NCBI RefSeq assembly: GCF_015709515.1
Contig: NZ_JADNQZ010000050.1
Coordinates: 1-64,000, forward strand
From: Methylocystis sp. H62
GTDB taxonomy: Bacteria; Pseudomonadota; Alphaproteobacteria; Rhizobiales; Beijerinckiaceae
Reading direction: 5' to 3'
DNA length: 64,000 nucleotides
The notes below the pieces were generated by a model that searched no databases, was not told the DNA's origin, and saw only the letters and a list, made by a program, of their open reading frames with translations. This document shows, piece by piece, positions 7,750-15,437 of the stretch; the first letter of the stretch is position 1; every line of letters starts with the position of its first letter. Position numbers and translations under genes: made by a program.

Positions 7750-8796
7750 CTAGAGCCGCGCCTCGAGGATCATATTGAACGGCGTCGCCGCCGCCTTGCG
7801 GAAATGGGAGAAGCCGCCTTCGCGCACGACCTCGCCGATGCGCTTTGCCCCGGCCTGGGCGCCGAGCGCGAGTCCGACGTCCTGATTGAGCGACGTCGGC
7901 ACGCAGATGTGGGTCGAACCGGCGTAATAGACCCGCCCTACGGGGTTCAGATTGTCCGCCAGGCTGTCGCCGGCCGCCGGCTCGATCAGCATCAGCGTTC
8001 CATCATCCGCCAAGACCTCGCGAATATGCGCGACGGCGCCGACGGGATCGCCCATGTCGTGCAGCGAATCGAACATCGTCACGAGGTCGTAGCGCGCGCC
8101 GGCGAAATCCTGCGCCCGCGCCACTTCGAAGCGCACGTTCTTGCGGCCGTTCGCCTTCTCCCTTGCGTGCGCGATCGAACCCTCATGGTAGTCGATCCCG
8201 ACAAATTCCGAGTTCGGAAAGGCGTCGGCCATGAGCAGGGTCGAGACGCCATGTCCGCAGCCGACGTCGGCGACGTTCGCGCCGCGCTCGAGCTTGGCGG
8301 TCACCCCGTCTAGCGCCGGCAGCCATTCGGCGACGAGATGCGTTCGGTAGCCCGGCCGGAAAAAGCGTTCCACGCCGCAGAATAGACAATTGCAATGGTC
8401 GCCCCAATGCATGCCCTTGCCGCTCTTGAAGGCTTCGGCCAGTTTCGGTTCGTCGTGAAAAATCGCCGACATCAGGCTGAAGCCTCCCACCATGAAGGCG
8501 GGGCTGTCCTCGGCGGCAAACACCGCCGTCTGTTCCGGCGACATCGAAAATTTGCGCGCTTCGGCGTCATAATCGACGAAGCCGGAGGCCGCCTGCGCGG
8601 ACAGCCATTCGCGCACATAGCGTTCATGCGTGCCAGTCTTGTCGGCGAGTTCGGCGGAGGTGGCGGCGCCTTGCGAAAGCGCGCGGAACAGGCCGAGCTT
8701 GTCTCCGATGATCACCAGCGCCGCGTTGGAAGCGGCGCCCAGTTCATTGACGACCGTTCCGAGCAGCGAGTCGAGCTTGTTCATGTCCAGGTTCAT
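7750..8796 (-). CDS. Class I SAM-dependent methyltransferase with N-terminal winged helix
   Basis: 348 residues. The N-terminus (about 15-100) is a winged-helix dimerisation domain like those of Rv2258c and O-methyltransferases (GDKLGLFRALSQGAATSAEL, HERYVREWL). The SAM-binding core starts with motif I, VADVGCGHGVSTLLM, followed by an acidic residue in VGIDYHEGSIAHAR and the motif VTMFDSLHDMGDPVG. It probably methylates a small molecule; the substrate is not readable. GAGGTGAGCG upstream of the ATG is a good ribosome site. The gene stands alone, convergent with the cupin gene. Confidence 0.88.
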   Translation of the reverse strand: MNLDMNKLDSLLGTVVNELGAASNAALVIIGDKLGLFRALSQGAATSAELADKTGTHERYVREWLSAQAASGFVDYDAEARKFSMSPEQTAVFAAEDSPAFMVGGFSLMSAIFHDEPKLAEAFKSGKGMHWGDHCNCLFCGVERFFRPGYRTHLVAEWLPALDGVTAKLERGANVADVGCGHGVSTLLMADAFPNSEFVGIDYHEGSIAHAREKANGRKNVRFEVARAQDFAGARYDLVTMFDSLHDMGDPVGAVAHIREVLADDGTLMLIEPAAGDSLADNLNPVGRVYYAGSTHICVPTSLNQDVGLALGAQAGAKRIGEVVREGGFSHFRKAAATPFNMILEARL

Positions 8797-8964
8797 CGCT
8801 CACCTCTCATTGTGGATGGACGCAGGCGCGCCTCCGGATAGTGCGCTCAGCGGCAATATCGCGCTCGCGGGCATGACGCGGGGAGAATACAGGCGCAGCT
8901 TCCAACTGCCGATCAAAATCGCCGTCGCGCGCGGGAGAACCGATGGAGGCGCGGCGCGAGCGGG

Positions 8965-11109
8965 CTAGCGCAATTTGATCGTCAGATCCGTGCCGTCGTT
9001 TCCGGTCTCGCCGCTGACGGGCTGGTCCGAGATGATGAGCGACGCCCCAGTCCACAGCCGTTCTGCGATCCGCTCGCGAACGTCTTTTGGGATGTCGACG
9101 CGCTCCAGCGCCTCGGACGGGGTCGCGCTCGCAGGGCGCCAATCCCAGGACATGTCGGCTTTGGCGTCGGCCGACGCCAGATTCTTCCTGCGCTCCGTCT
9201 GCGCTTCCGGCATCGACAGGACCGACCATTTGAGCGAGCTTCCGTCGTCCTTGGCCGCCGTCGCAATATAAAGATGCGAGCCGAGCGGCGCGTCCGGATC
9301 GCGGATCTCGATCGGCGCGTCGAAAAGCGGCGACAGGCCCTGGCGAACATAGATCCGCCGATCCTTCTTGCTGATCAGCACCGAGATGGGCGCCAAGCGC
9401 CGCTCGGCGTCTCTTTGAGCGGTTGCGGCGGCGGCGGCGGTCGTTCTCGCCTCATCCAAACGCCGTTCGACGTCGGCCAGATCCGAGTCCCCGGCGGCGA
9501 CGGCCGTTCTCGCCTGTTCGAGCTTTGCCGTGGCTTCGACCAACGCGGAGTCGGCGTTCGTCTGAGCCAGCAACGCCGCGTCCTCAGTGAGGAGAGCTTC
9601 GCCATAGGCTCTCGTCAGGCGGTCGGCGCCGGCTTTGGCCTGCTCGTCGCCCGCCGTCGCGCTGCGTTCCGCCGCCACGGCCGGCTCCTGCTGACTGGCG
9701 GCCGCCGCCGTTGCCGCGCCGTGCAATGCAGCGGCCGCGTCCGCTTTAACGCGGGCCAAAGCCTGGGCGGCTTCTGCGGCGCGGAGCGCCGGCGCGGCGC
9801 GCGCGGCCTCTTTTTGCTTGATGACCACTTCAGCGGACAAAGCCTTGATCGACTTGCTGGCAGCGGCGGCTTCAGCCACGGCCTTGGCCTTGAGCTGCTG
9901 GGCGTATTGATGCGGATTTACCGTTAGCCGTTCAGCGACGGCGGCTGGGGTCGAGGGAACCGAGGACGACGGTTTATCTGCCGCGGTTGCGGGTTTGGGC
10001 TGATCCGCGTTGTGCTCGATCTTAGCGGCGGGCTTGGCGGCTGAGTCGAGCGCCGGCTGCTGCGAGTCTGCAGCGGGCGCGGCTGCGTCCCCCGAAGCGA
10101 CCTTGTCGCCGATTTCCACTTCGGACTGCTCGGCTTGTTGCTGCGAATGCGTGGCAGGCGCGTCGGCTTCGACGGGGAGGGGCTGCTGCAGATCAGCGGC
10201 CGTCGCGGCTTTGGCGGTTCCAGTCACGTCGGCCCCGGCGTCGAGTTTAGGCGTCTGCGCCTGGTCCTGCGGTTTGGCCGCCGGCGGATCGCCCGCGGCA
10301 AGGGGCTGCTTTAGCGGGTCCGTACCCGCAGCTGTTTCGCTGGTTTTGGCCTTGGGCTGCTCCGCCTCAGGTTGGGCGGGGCGATCTGCGGCGGCGTGGA
10401 GAGGCTGTTGAGAGTCGCCCCCTGGCGCGCCCTTTTCGGACGCGCGCATCATCGGCGCGGGCAGCAAGGGGTGTTCGAATTCGGCGGGAAACACGTCATG
10501 CGGCGAGATCACGACCCGCTCGCCGATTCTGGTCATGCCCCAGACCTTCGCCGCGAATGCGGCGGGAAGCCGGATGCAGCCATGCGAGGCGGGATGCCCC
10601 GGCACGACTCCAAGATGCATGGCGATGCCGGACCAGGTGATCCGCTGCATGAAGGGCATCGGCGCGCTGGAATAGATGTTGGATCGGTGGAACCGTTCGC
10701 GGCCGATGATGGTGAAAATGCCTTTCGGCGTCGGATGTCCGGCGATGCCTGTCGAGATCGCCGAACGCGCGACCAGGCCGCTATGGTTGTAGATCGACAC
10801 CTGCTGGTCGGCGATGGAGGCGACGACGAAGAGCGGCCGATCGAGCCGTGGAGCCTCGGGCTTGGCGTCGAGCAAAGGCGCCGCGCCGCTATTGTCGCTC
10901 GCTGGACGAGAGATTTTTTTTCGTGCGGCCGGGCGTTGCGGGCGCGCGACGCGCTCTGGCGCTGGAACCGCATTGATGAGAGGCTCGCGGTCGCCCCAGA
11001 AATAAAAGCCCTGCGCCAGGACAGGCGTCCGCGCCAAGCCAAGCGTCGCGGCGGCGGTCACCGCCACCTTGGAAAAAAGCCGGGCGCGAGAGCGCGTTCG
11101 CAAGCGCAT
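8965..11109 (-). CDS. Long L,D-transpeptidase (YkuD) with Ala-rich coiled coil and second degenerate domain
   Basis: About 714 residues from ATG 11109, chosen for GGAG six bases upstream and a signal peptide (MRLRTRSRARLFSKVAVTAA, cleavage after LAQ). A YkuD domain covers about residues 92-203, with the catalytic motif HPASHGCIR at 172-180 (His176, Cys178). Roughly residues 230-430 are low-complexity Pro/Ala/Gln/Lys. Residues 430-600 are Ala-rich heptad-like helices (AAEAAQALARVKADAAAAL). The C-terminal part (LAPISVLISKKDRRIYVRQG onward) resembles another YkuD-like fold but lacks the His-Gly-Cys motif. The enzyme class forms 3-3 peptidoglycan cross-links or anchors proteins in the periplasm. 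The coiled coil could span or scaffold the cell wall; that is inference. Confidence 0.88.
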   Translation of the reverse strand: MRLRTRSRARLFSKVAVTAAATLGLARTPVLAQGFYFWGDREPLINAVPAPERVARPQRPAARKKISRPASDNSGAAPLLDAKPEAPRLDRPLFVVASIADQQVSIYNHSGLVARSAISTGIAGHPTPKGIFTIIGRERFHRSNIYSSAPMPFMQRITWSGIAMHLGVVPGHPASHGCIRLPAAFAAKVWGMTRIGERVVISPHDVFPAEFEHPLLPAPMMRASEKGAPGGDSQQPLHAAADRPAQPEAEQPKAKTSETAAGTDPLKQPLAAGDPPAAKPQDQAQTPKLDAGADVTGTAKAATAADLQQPLPVEADAPATHSQQQAEQSEVEIGDKVASGDAAAPAADSQQPALDSAAKPAAKIEHNADQPKPATAADKPSSSVPSTPAAVAERLTVNPHQYAQQLKAKAVAEAAAASKSIKALSAEVVIKQKEAARAAPALRAAEAAQALARVKADAAAALHGAATAAAASQQEPAVAAERSATAGDEQAKAGADRLTRAYGEALLTEDAALLAQTNADSALVEATAKLEQARTAVAAGDSDLADVERRLDEARTTAAAAATAQRDAERRLAPISVLISKKDRRIYVRQGLSPLFDAPIEIRDPDAPLGSHLYIATAAKDDGSSLKWSVLSMPEAQTERRKNLASADAKADMSWDWRPASATPSEALERVDIPKDVRERIAERLWTGASLIISDQPVSGETGNDGTDLTIKLR

Positions 11110-11265
11110 GTGCCGCTCCAAACTGCGGTTGAGCACCTTCGGTACTAAGGCGAATTTCTTATTTAAACGATAATGAATGGCTAATGCGTGGCCAAACAGC
11201 AACTAAGATCAAAAACCAATGCTTGAGCTTTGCTTCGTGCGCAGCGAAGAGGGGATTGTATTGAC

Positions 11266-12306
11266 TCAACTTTGCAGCGCAGTGGGGACGAATCTCCTGA
11301 TCGCCGCGAAGGCTGCGTCGCTCTCCTTCAAGACGCCGGGGAAGAAATAGAAGCCGTGCGGCATGGCCTCGCCAAAAAAATGCGTGACCTCGACCCCCGC
11401 AGCCGTCAATTTCTCGGCAAAGGCGCGATTGTCGTCGACGAGCGGATCTGCGGTTCCGCTGATGAGCAGAGTTCGCGGATAGCCGTTCAAATCGCCGAGC
11501 GCCGGGCTCGCCCAGGGGTCCCGCCACTGCTGCGATTTCGTCAGATAGGCGCCCCGCGCGAATCCCATGAAAGCCGCGTCGATCACGACGCCCGTCGGGG
11601 CAAGCCGCTCGTAGGACGCATAATTTTCGAAGTGAAAATCCGTGACCGGACATAAAAGCACGGCCGCGAGAATGGATATGCGTTCCTCGCGCCCTCTTAG
11701 CGGCAACGCCGCTGCAAGATTGCCACCGGCGGAATCGCCGCATACCAAGATGCGCGATGCGTCGCCGCCGATGTCGGCGCCTGTGTCACGCATCCAGCGC
11801 AGAACCGCCATGCAATCGTCGAGGCCGGCGGGAAAGGGCCATTCGGGCGCCCAGCGATAATTGACGCTGACCACGATGATATTGTTTTCGGTGGCGATGC
11901 GGCTGGTGACATAGGCCGTGTCCTCGGATCGTCCCACGACAAAGCCGCCGCCATGCACATACAGCATCAGCGGTTTTGGACCGTCACCGGGCGGCGCGTA
12001 ACATTCGCAGCGGATCGGACCGGCGTCCGAAGGAACGGCGAGCGTCGAAACCGAGACCTGCGGATAAAGCTGCGCGGCGCCCGGCGGCAGTTCCGCCGGG
12101 TCGATCGCCAGCCCCTCGCCTCTGTAACAGGCGCGCACGGGCGCCATCATCATGTCTCGCATCGCGACAGGCGCGCGCAGTTTCGACAGCAATCGATAGA
12201 AGGGCGCGGCTGGATCATCGTCGGAGATGCGGATGACTCCCGGTCCGTCCGCGCGCGCGTCGACAAAGTCGGCCGGCGCGTCGCCGCGATTCTCGATCTC
12301 GCCCAT
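11266..12306 (-). CDS. Alpha/beta hydrolase, HSL-family esterase/lipase
   Basis: 346 residues with the hormone-sensitive-lipase family features: oxyanion motif HGGG (YVHGGGFVVGR), nucleophile elbow GDSAGG (VCGDSAGGNLAAAL), the acid in GTADPLVDD and the His in EAMPHGFYFF. The family hydrolyses short to medium acyl esters in the cytoplasm; the natural substrate cannot be told. No signal peptide is present. GGAGCAGGGATA before the ATG is a strong ribosome site. The gene is separated by about 200 bp from the secreted His/Gly-rich gene and has no obvious operon partner. Confidence 0.9.
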   Translation of the reverse strand: MGEIENRGDAPADFVDARADGPGVIRISDDDPAAPFYRLLSKLRAPVAMRDMMMAPVRACYRGEGLAIDPAELPPGAAQLYPQVSVSTLAVPSDAGPIRCECYAPPGDGPKPLMLYVHGGGFVVGRSEDTAYVTSRIATENNIIVVSVNYRWAPEWPFPAGLDDCMAVLRWMRDTGADIGGDASRILVCGDSAGGNLAAALPLRGREERISILAAVLLCPVTDFHFENYASYERLAPTGVVIDAAFMGFARGAYLTKSQQWRDPWASPALGDLNGYPRTLLISGTADPLVDDNRAFAEKLTAAGVEVTHFFGEAMPHGFYFFPGVLKESDAAFAAIRRFVPTALQS

Positions 12307-12502
12307 TATCCCTGCTCCAAATCTTTGCGGCTTCGGGAATATCCTGCATCCACGACAATGTGAAAGGCGGGGCCAACGGCGACCGTTGGCCTAAGCGCGA
12401 TCTTTCAAGAAGCGACGCGATCTTTGACGAAGCGCGCGGCAAATTGACAGGACGCAGCCGCGAGAACAATATCATCGCCTACCGTCTGCGGGGGCGAGTT
12501 CC

Positions 12503-12832
12503 ATGACTGACAATGACGACGGCGCCGACCGTCGGCTTTCGCGCCGAGCTCTCTTGCTCGGCGCCTTCACGCTGCCTTTGGTCGTTCTGGAGCCCGAGCC
12601 GGCATCCGCGCAGCTGGGTCTCATCGGCGCGATGCTCGGAGGGTTTCGCTTCCGATATCATCGGCGCCATTACGGCGGCTATCATCATGCGCGGTCCCAC
12701 TACGCGCGTCATCGCGGACGCGTACATGTCGCGCACCATCGCCGTCATCGCGGCGGCGGCGGCGGCGGCGGGGGTGGCGATGGCGGCGGCGGTTCTGGCG
12801 GCGGCGGACAATTCAGCAAGGGCGGACTTTAA
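12503..12832 (+). CDS. Small exported His/Arg- and Gly-rich protein (Tat-like signal)
   Basis: 109 residues. The N-terminus has a twin-arginine-like start (RRLSRRALLLGAFTLPLVVL) and a signal cleavage site after ASA. The mature part begins QLGLIGAMLGGFRF and then carries many His, Arg and Tyr residues (HRRHYGGYHHARSHYARHRG, HVAHHRRHRG) before a tail of Gly runs. The His clusters could bind metal, nucleic acid or polyanionic envelope polymers; no family was recognised. Its stop overlaps the kinase stop on the opposite strand by 4 bp. A competing frame starting at 12513 gives an Ala-rich translation and is judged a shadow. The twin arginine is followed by Leu-Ser-Arg-Arg, so Sec export is also possible. 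Confidence 0.6.
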   Translation: MTDNDDGADRRLSRRALLLGAFTLPLVVLEPEPASAQLGLIGAMLGGFRFRYHRRHYGGYHHARSHYARHRGRVHVAHHRRHRGGGGGGGGGDGGGGSGGGGQFSKGGL

Positions 12833-14544
12833 CGCCGGCCGCGTCGCCGCTTGAGTCTCTGCAAGGCATCGGCGGCGTCGGGGACGTCCTGCAAACTCGC
12901 CTTGTAATAGAGTTCTTCGGCCTTGCTGCGACTAACGTCCAGTCCTGCCAGGCCCTTCTCATAGGCTTCGCCGAGCCAATATTGCGCTCTGCCGTTGTTT
13001 TGCGCTTCCGCCTGCTCGAACCAGCGCACCGCTTCGGCCGGGTCTTGCCTGCCGTCGGGCGTCATGCCGTCCTTGTACATGACGCCGAGCGACGCCTGCG
13101 CGTCGGCGTAGCCCTGCGTCGCGGATTTTTTGAACCAGTTGAAGGCCTCCGAGAAATTCTGCCGGCCTGGCGCCTTCGCGTAGAGAGTGGCGAGATGATA
13201 CTGCGCTTCCTTATCGCCGGACTCCGCCAATTTTTGCGCAAGAGGGAAGGCGACGTCCCATCGTCCGCGATCCTTCATCGCCGCGCGCAGCTCGGAAATC
13301 GAAGCGCTCGAGCTTGAAGAGGATGGCTGGCGCCAATTGCAGCCCAAAGGATCGTTCCGCGTCGCAAACTGCGAATTGCAGTCGCCGCCCCGAGCGATCG
13401 GCGCATCGTTGACTCTGCTGATGGGGCGGTGGTCGCCGTCGCCTGGATCGATTCGGGTCTGGCGTTCGTCTCGTGCTGGCGACGACGGCTCGATCAGCGC
13501 GAGAAAAGCCAACGTGGCGAGCGCCGCAGCAGCGATGCCGAGGGAAGCGCCTTGCGCCGCAGGATGCAGCCGCTTGAAGCGGCGCACGAGCGTCGCGCTG
13601 CGACTTTTCGCGAGGGCGATAAGCTTCGTCGACATGTGCTCGGGCGTCGGCACGTCGCGCTCGGCCGTCGAATCCTGGACGAGATGTCCCGCGCTTCGAA
13701 TAATGCTCGAGGCGTCGATGCGCAGCGCCGTGGCGCCGAGCGCGTCGCTGAAGGCGCGCATATTCGGGAACCGTTGCTCCGGACGTTTCGACAGGGCCGT
13801 CATGATCGCCGATTCAATTTCCGGCGTGACGCCCGATATGCGCGGCACGAGCGGCGGCGCCTCGGCGTGGATCTGCGCCTGAGTGAGGTCATATTCGGTC
13901 GCGCCGGAAAATGGCGGCGCGCCGGCAAGCATCTCGTAAAGCACGACGGCCAACGAATAGAGATCGCTCCTCTCGTCGCCTTCGCCGCCGCGGCACTGCT
14001 CCGGCGACATGTAAAGCGGCGTGCCGACCGCCGTGCCGGCGCGCGTGAGACGCACGCTGCCGCGCACCCGCGCGATGCCGAAATCCATGATTTTGATTCG
14101 GCCGTCGTCGGCGACCATGAGGTTCGACGGCTTAATGTCGCGGTGAATGACGCCCATCTGATGCGCATAGGCGAGTCCGTCCGCCGCCTGCGCGATGATG
14201 GCGAGACTTTCCTTGACGCCAAGCGGCTTGCCGCGCTCCCTCAAGATCTCGTCGAGCGGCCGGCCGTTGATAAGCTCCATGACCATGTAGAGGTCGCTGC
14301 CCTGCAGCACCGGCGAATACAGCGTCGTGATGTTGGGGTGGTTGAGTTTGGCGAGACTCGTCGCTTCGGCGCGGAAACGTCCGACGAAGTCGGGATCCTG
14401 CGTGAGTTCCGCGCGCAGGGATTTGATCGCCACTTCGCGCTCGAGAAAGGTGTCGAGCGCGGCGTGCACCTTGCCCATCGCGCCGACGCCGAGCAGCTTG
14501 ACGATGCGATAGTGTCCGATCATCTGCGGGTCGGTCATGCTCAA
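12829..14544 (-). CDS. Transmembrane Ser/Thr protein kinase with C-terminal Sel1 repeats
   Basis: 571 residues. A complete Hanks-type kinase domain spans about 10-270: Gly loop LGVGAMGKV, Lys41 in REVAIKSL, catalytic HRDIKPSN (Asp136), DFG at 154-156, and the activation segment ending GTPLYMSPEQ. A single transmembrane helix lies at about 333-352 (GASLGIAAAALATLAFLALI). The remaining region has Sel1-type repeats from about 430 (AQYHLATLYAKAP, AFNWFKKSATQGYADAQASL, AVRWFEQAEAQNNGRAQYWL), predicted periplasmic. Start codon and the PP2C stop overlap by 4 bp (ATGA), so the phosphatase and kinase are translationally coupled. It likely phosphorylates partners such as the FHA protein encoded upstream. 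Confidence 0.93.
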   Translation of the reverse strand: MSMTDPQMIGHYRIVKLLGVGAMGKVHAALDTFLEREVAIKSLRAELTQDPDFVGRFRAEATSLAKLNHPNITTLYSPVLQGSDLYMVMELINGRPLDEILRERGKPLGVKESLAIIAQAADGLAYAHQMGVIHRDIKPSNLMVADDGRIKIMDFGIARVRGSVRLTRAGTAVGTPLYMSPEQCRGGEGDERSDLYSLAVVLYEMLAGAPPFSGATEYDLTQAQIHAEAPPLVPRISGVTPEIESAIMTALSKRPEQRFPNMRAFSDALGATALRIDASSIIRSAGHLVQDSTAERDVPTPEHMSTKLIALAKSRSATLVRRFKRLHPAAQGASLGIAAAALATLAFLALIEPSSPARDERQTRIDPGDGDHRPISRVNDAPIARGGDCNSQFATRNDPLGCNWRQPSSSSSSASISELRAAMKDRGRWDVAFPLAQKLAESGDKEAQYHLATLYAKAPGRQNFSEAFNWFKKSATQGYADAQASLGVMYKDGMTPDGRQDPAEAVRWFEQAEAQNNGRAQYWLGEAYEKGLAGLDVSRSKAEELYYKASLQDVPDAADALQRLKRRRGRR

Positions 14545-15419
14545 CCCTCCGCGACGGCGTCGATCTTCGCCGTCAGGGCGCCCGTCGGCGGGTCTGCGAT
14601 GTTAATCCGCTTCGTGGCCGCTTGATCGGCCATCCGACCGGCGCCGTCGGTTTCCGCGACAAAGACGCCCACCGAAATATTGTCGTGTCCGCCGCCGCGG
14701 CGCGCGGCTTCGATCAAGAGCCGGCAGGCCTCCGGCGGCGGGTTTGTTGAGACCACTTCGGCGATCCTTGCGTCGGAGACGAGATTGGTTAAGCCGTCGG
14801 AGCACAAGATCACGATGTCGCCCTGTCGCAGCGGCAGGCCTTCCGTCCAGATCGTCGGCTCGACGTCGAGACGCGTGCCGAGCGCCTGCAGAATGACATT
14901 GCTTCCGGCGCCTTTGCCTGCGTCCTCCGGCGACATCACGCCGTCGCGCACCAATTGCGCGTGCAGCGTCTGATCGTCGGAAAGTTGGGCGAGCCGCCCG
15001 TCGCGCATCAGATAGGCGCGGCTGTCGCCGACATGCGCCAGCCACAGAAGACCGTCCCTGACGCCGAGCGCCGTGCAGGTCGTTCCCATGCCGGCGCAAT
15101 CAGGATGTTTGGCGGCGTAGTCGAAGATCGCCCGATTGGCGGCGTCAAAAGCGGCCCGCAGCGCCTCGGAAGCGATCTTGTCGAGCGAGTAATAGACGCG
15201 CCGCACGACTTCGAGCGCGAGCGCGCTCGCCACTTCGCCGGCGGCGTGGCCGCCCATGCCGTCGGCGACAAGCGCCAGCGCGCCGTGGTCGCGCGCCTGC
15301 GACGGGCCGGCGCTTGCGATGAAGGCGACGGAGTCTTCGTTGAGCTGCCTGACGCATCCGACATCCGTGCGGATGGCGCCTGCGATGCGCAACGGATCTT
15401 CTGGCTGGTTCGCCGTCAT
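14541..15419 (-). CDS. PP2C-family Ser/Thr protein phosphatase
   Basis: 292 residues containing the ordered bacterial PP2C (Stp1/PppA) motifs: RQLNEDSVAF, VADGMGGHAAGE with metal-binding Asp, GMGTTCTAL, HVGDSRAYLMRDGRLAQLS, LCSDGLTNLVSD and GGHDNISVGVF. Such enzymes use two or three Mn/Mg ions to remove phosphate from Ser/Thr and reverse the paired kinase. The gene begins 18 bp after the FHA-protease gene and overlaps the kinase gene, placing writer, eraser and reader in one operon. No transmembrane segment is seen, so it acts in the cytoplasm. Confidence 0.95.
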   Translation of the reverse strand: MTANQPEDPLRIAGAIRTDVGCVRQLNEDSVAFIASAGPSQARDHGALALVADGMGGHAAGEVASALALEVVRRVYYSLDKIASEALRAAFDAANRAIFDYAAKHPDCAGMGTTCTALGVRDGLLWLAHVGDSRAYLMRDGRLAQLSDDQTLHAQLVRDGVMSPEDAGKGAGSNVILQALGTRLDVEPTIWTEGLPLRQGDIVILCSDGLTNLVSDARIAEVVSTNPPPEACRLLIEAARRGGGHDNISVGVFVAETDGAGRMADQAATKRINIADPPTGALTAKIDAVAEG

Positions 15420-15437
15420 GGGAGGACGGACCCTTTG

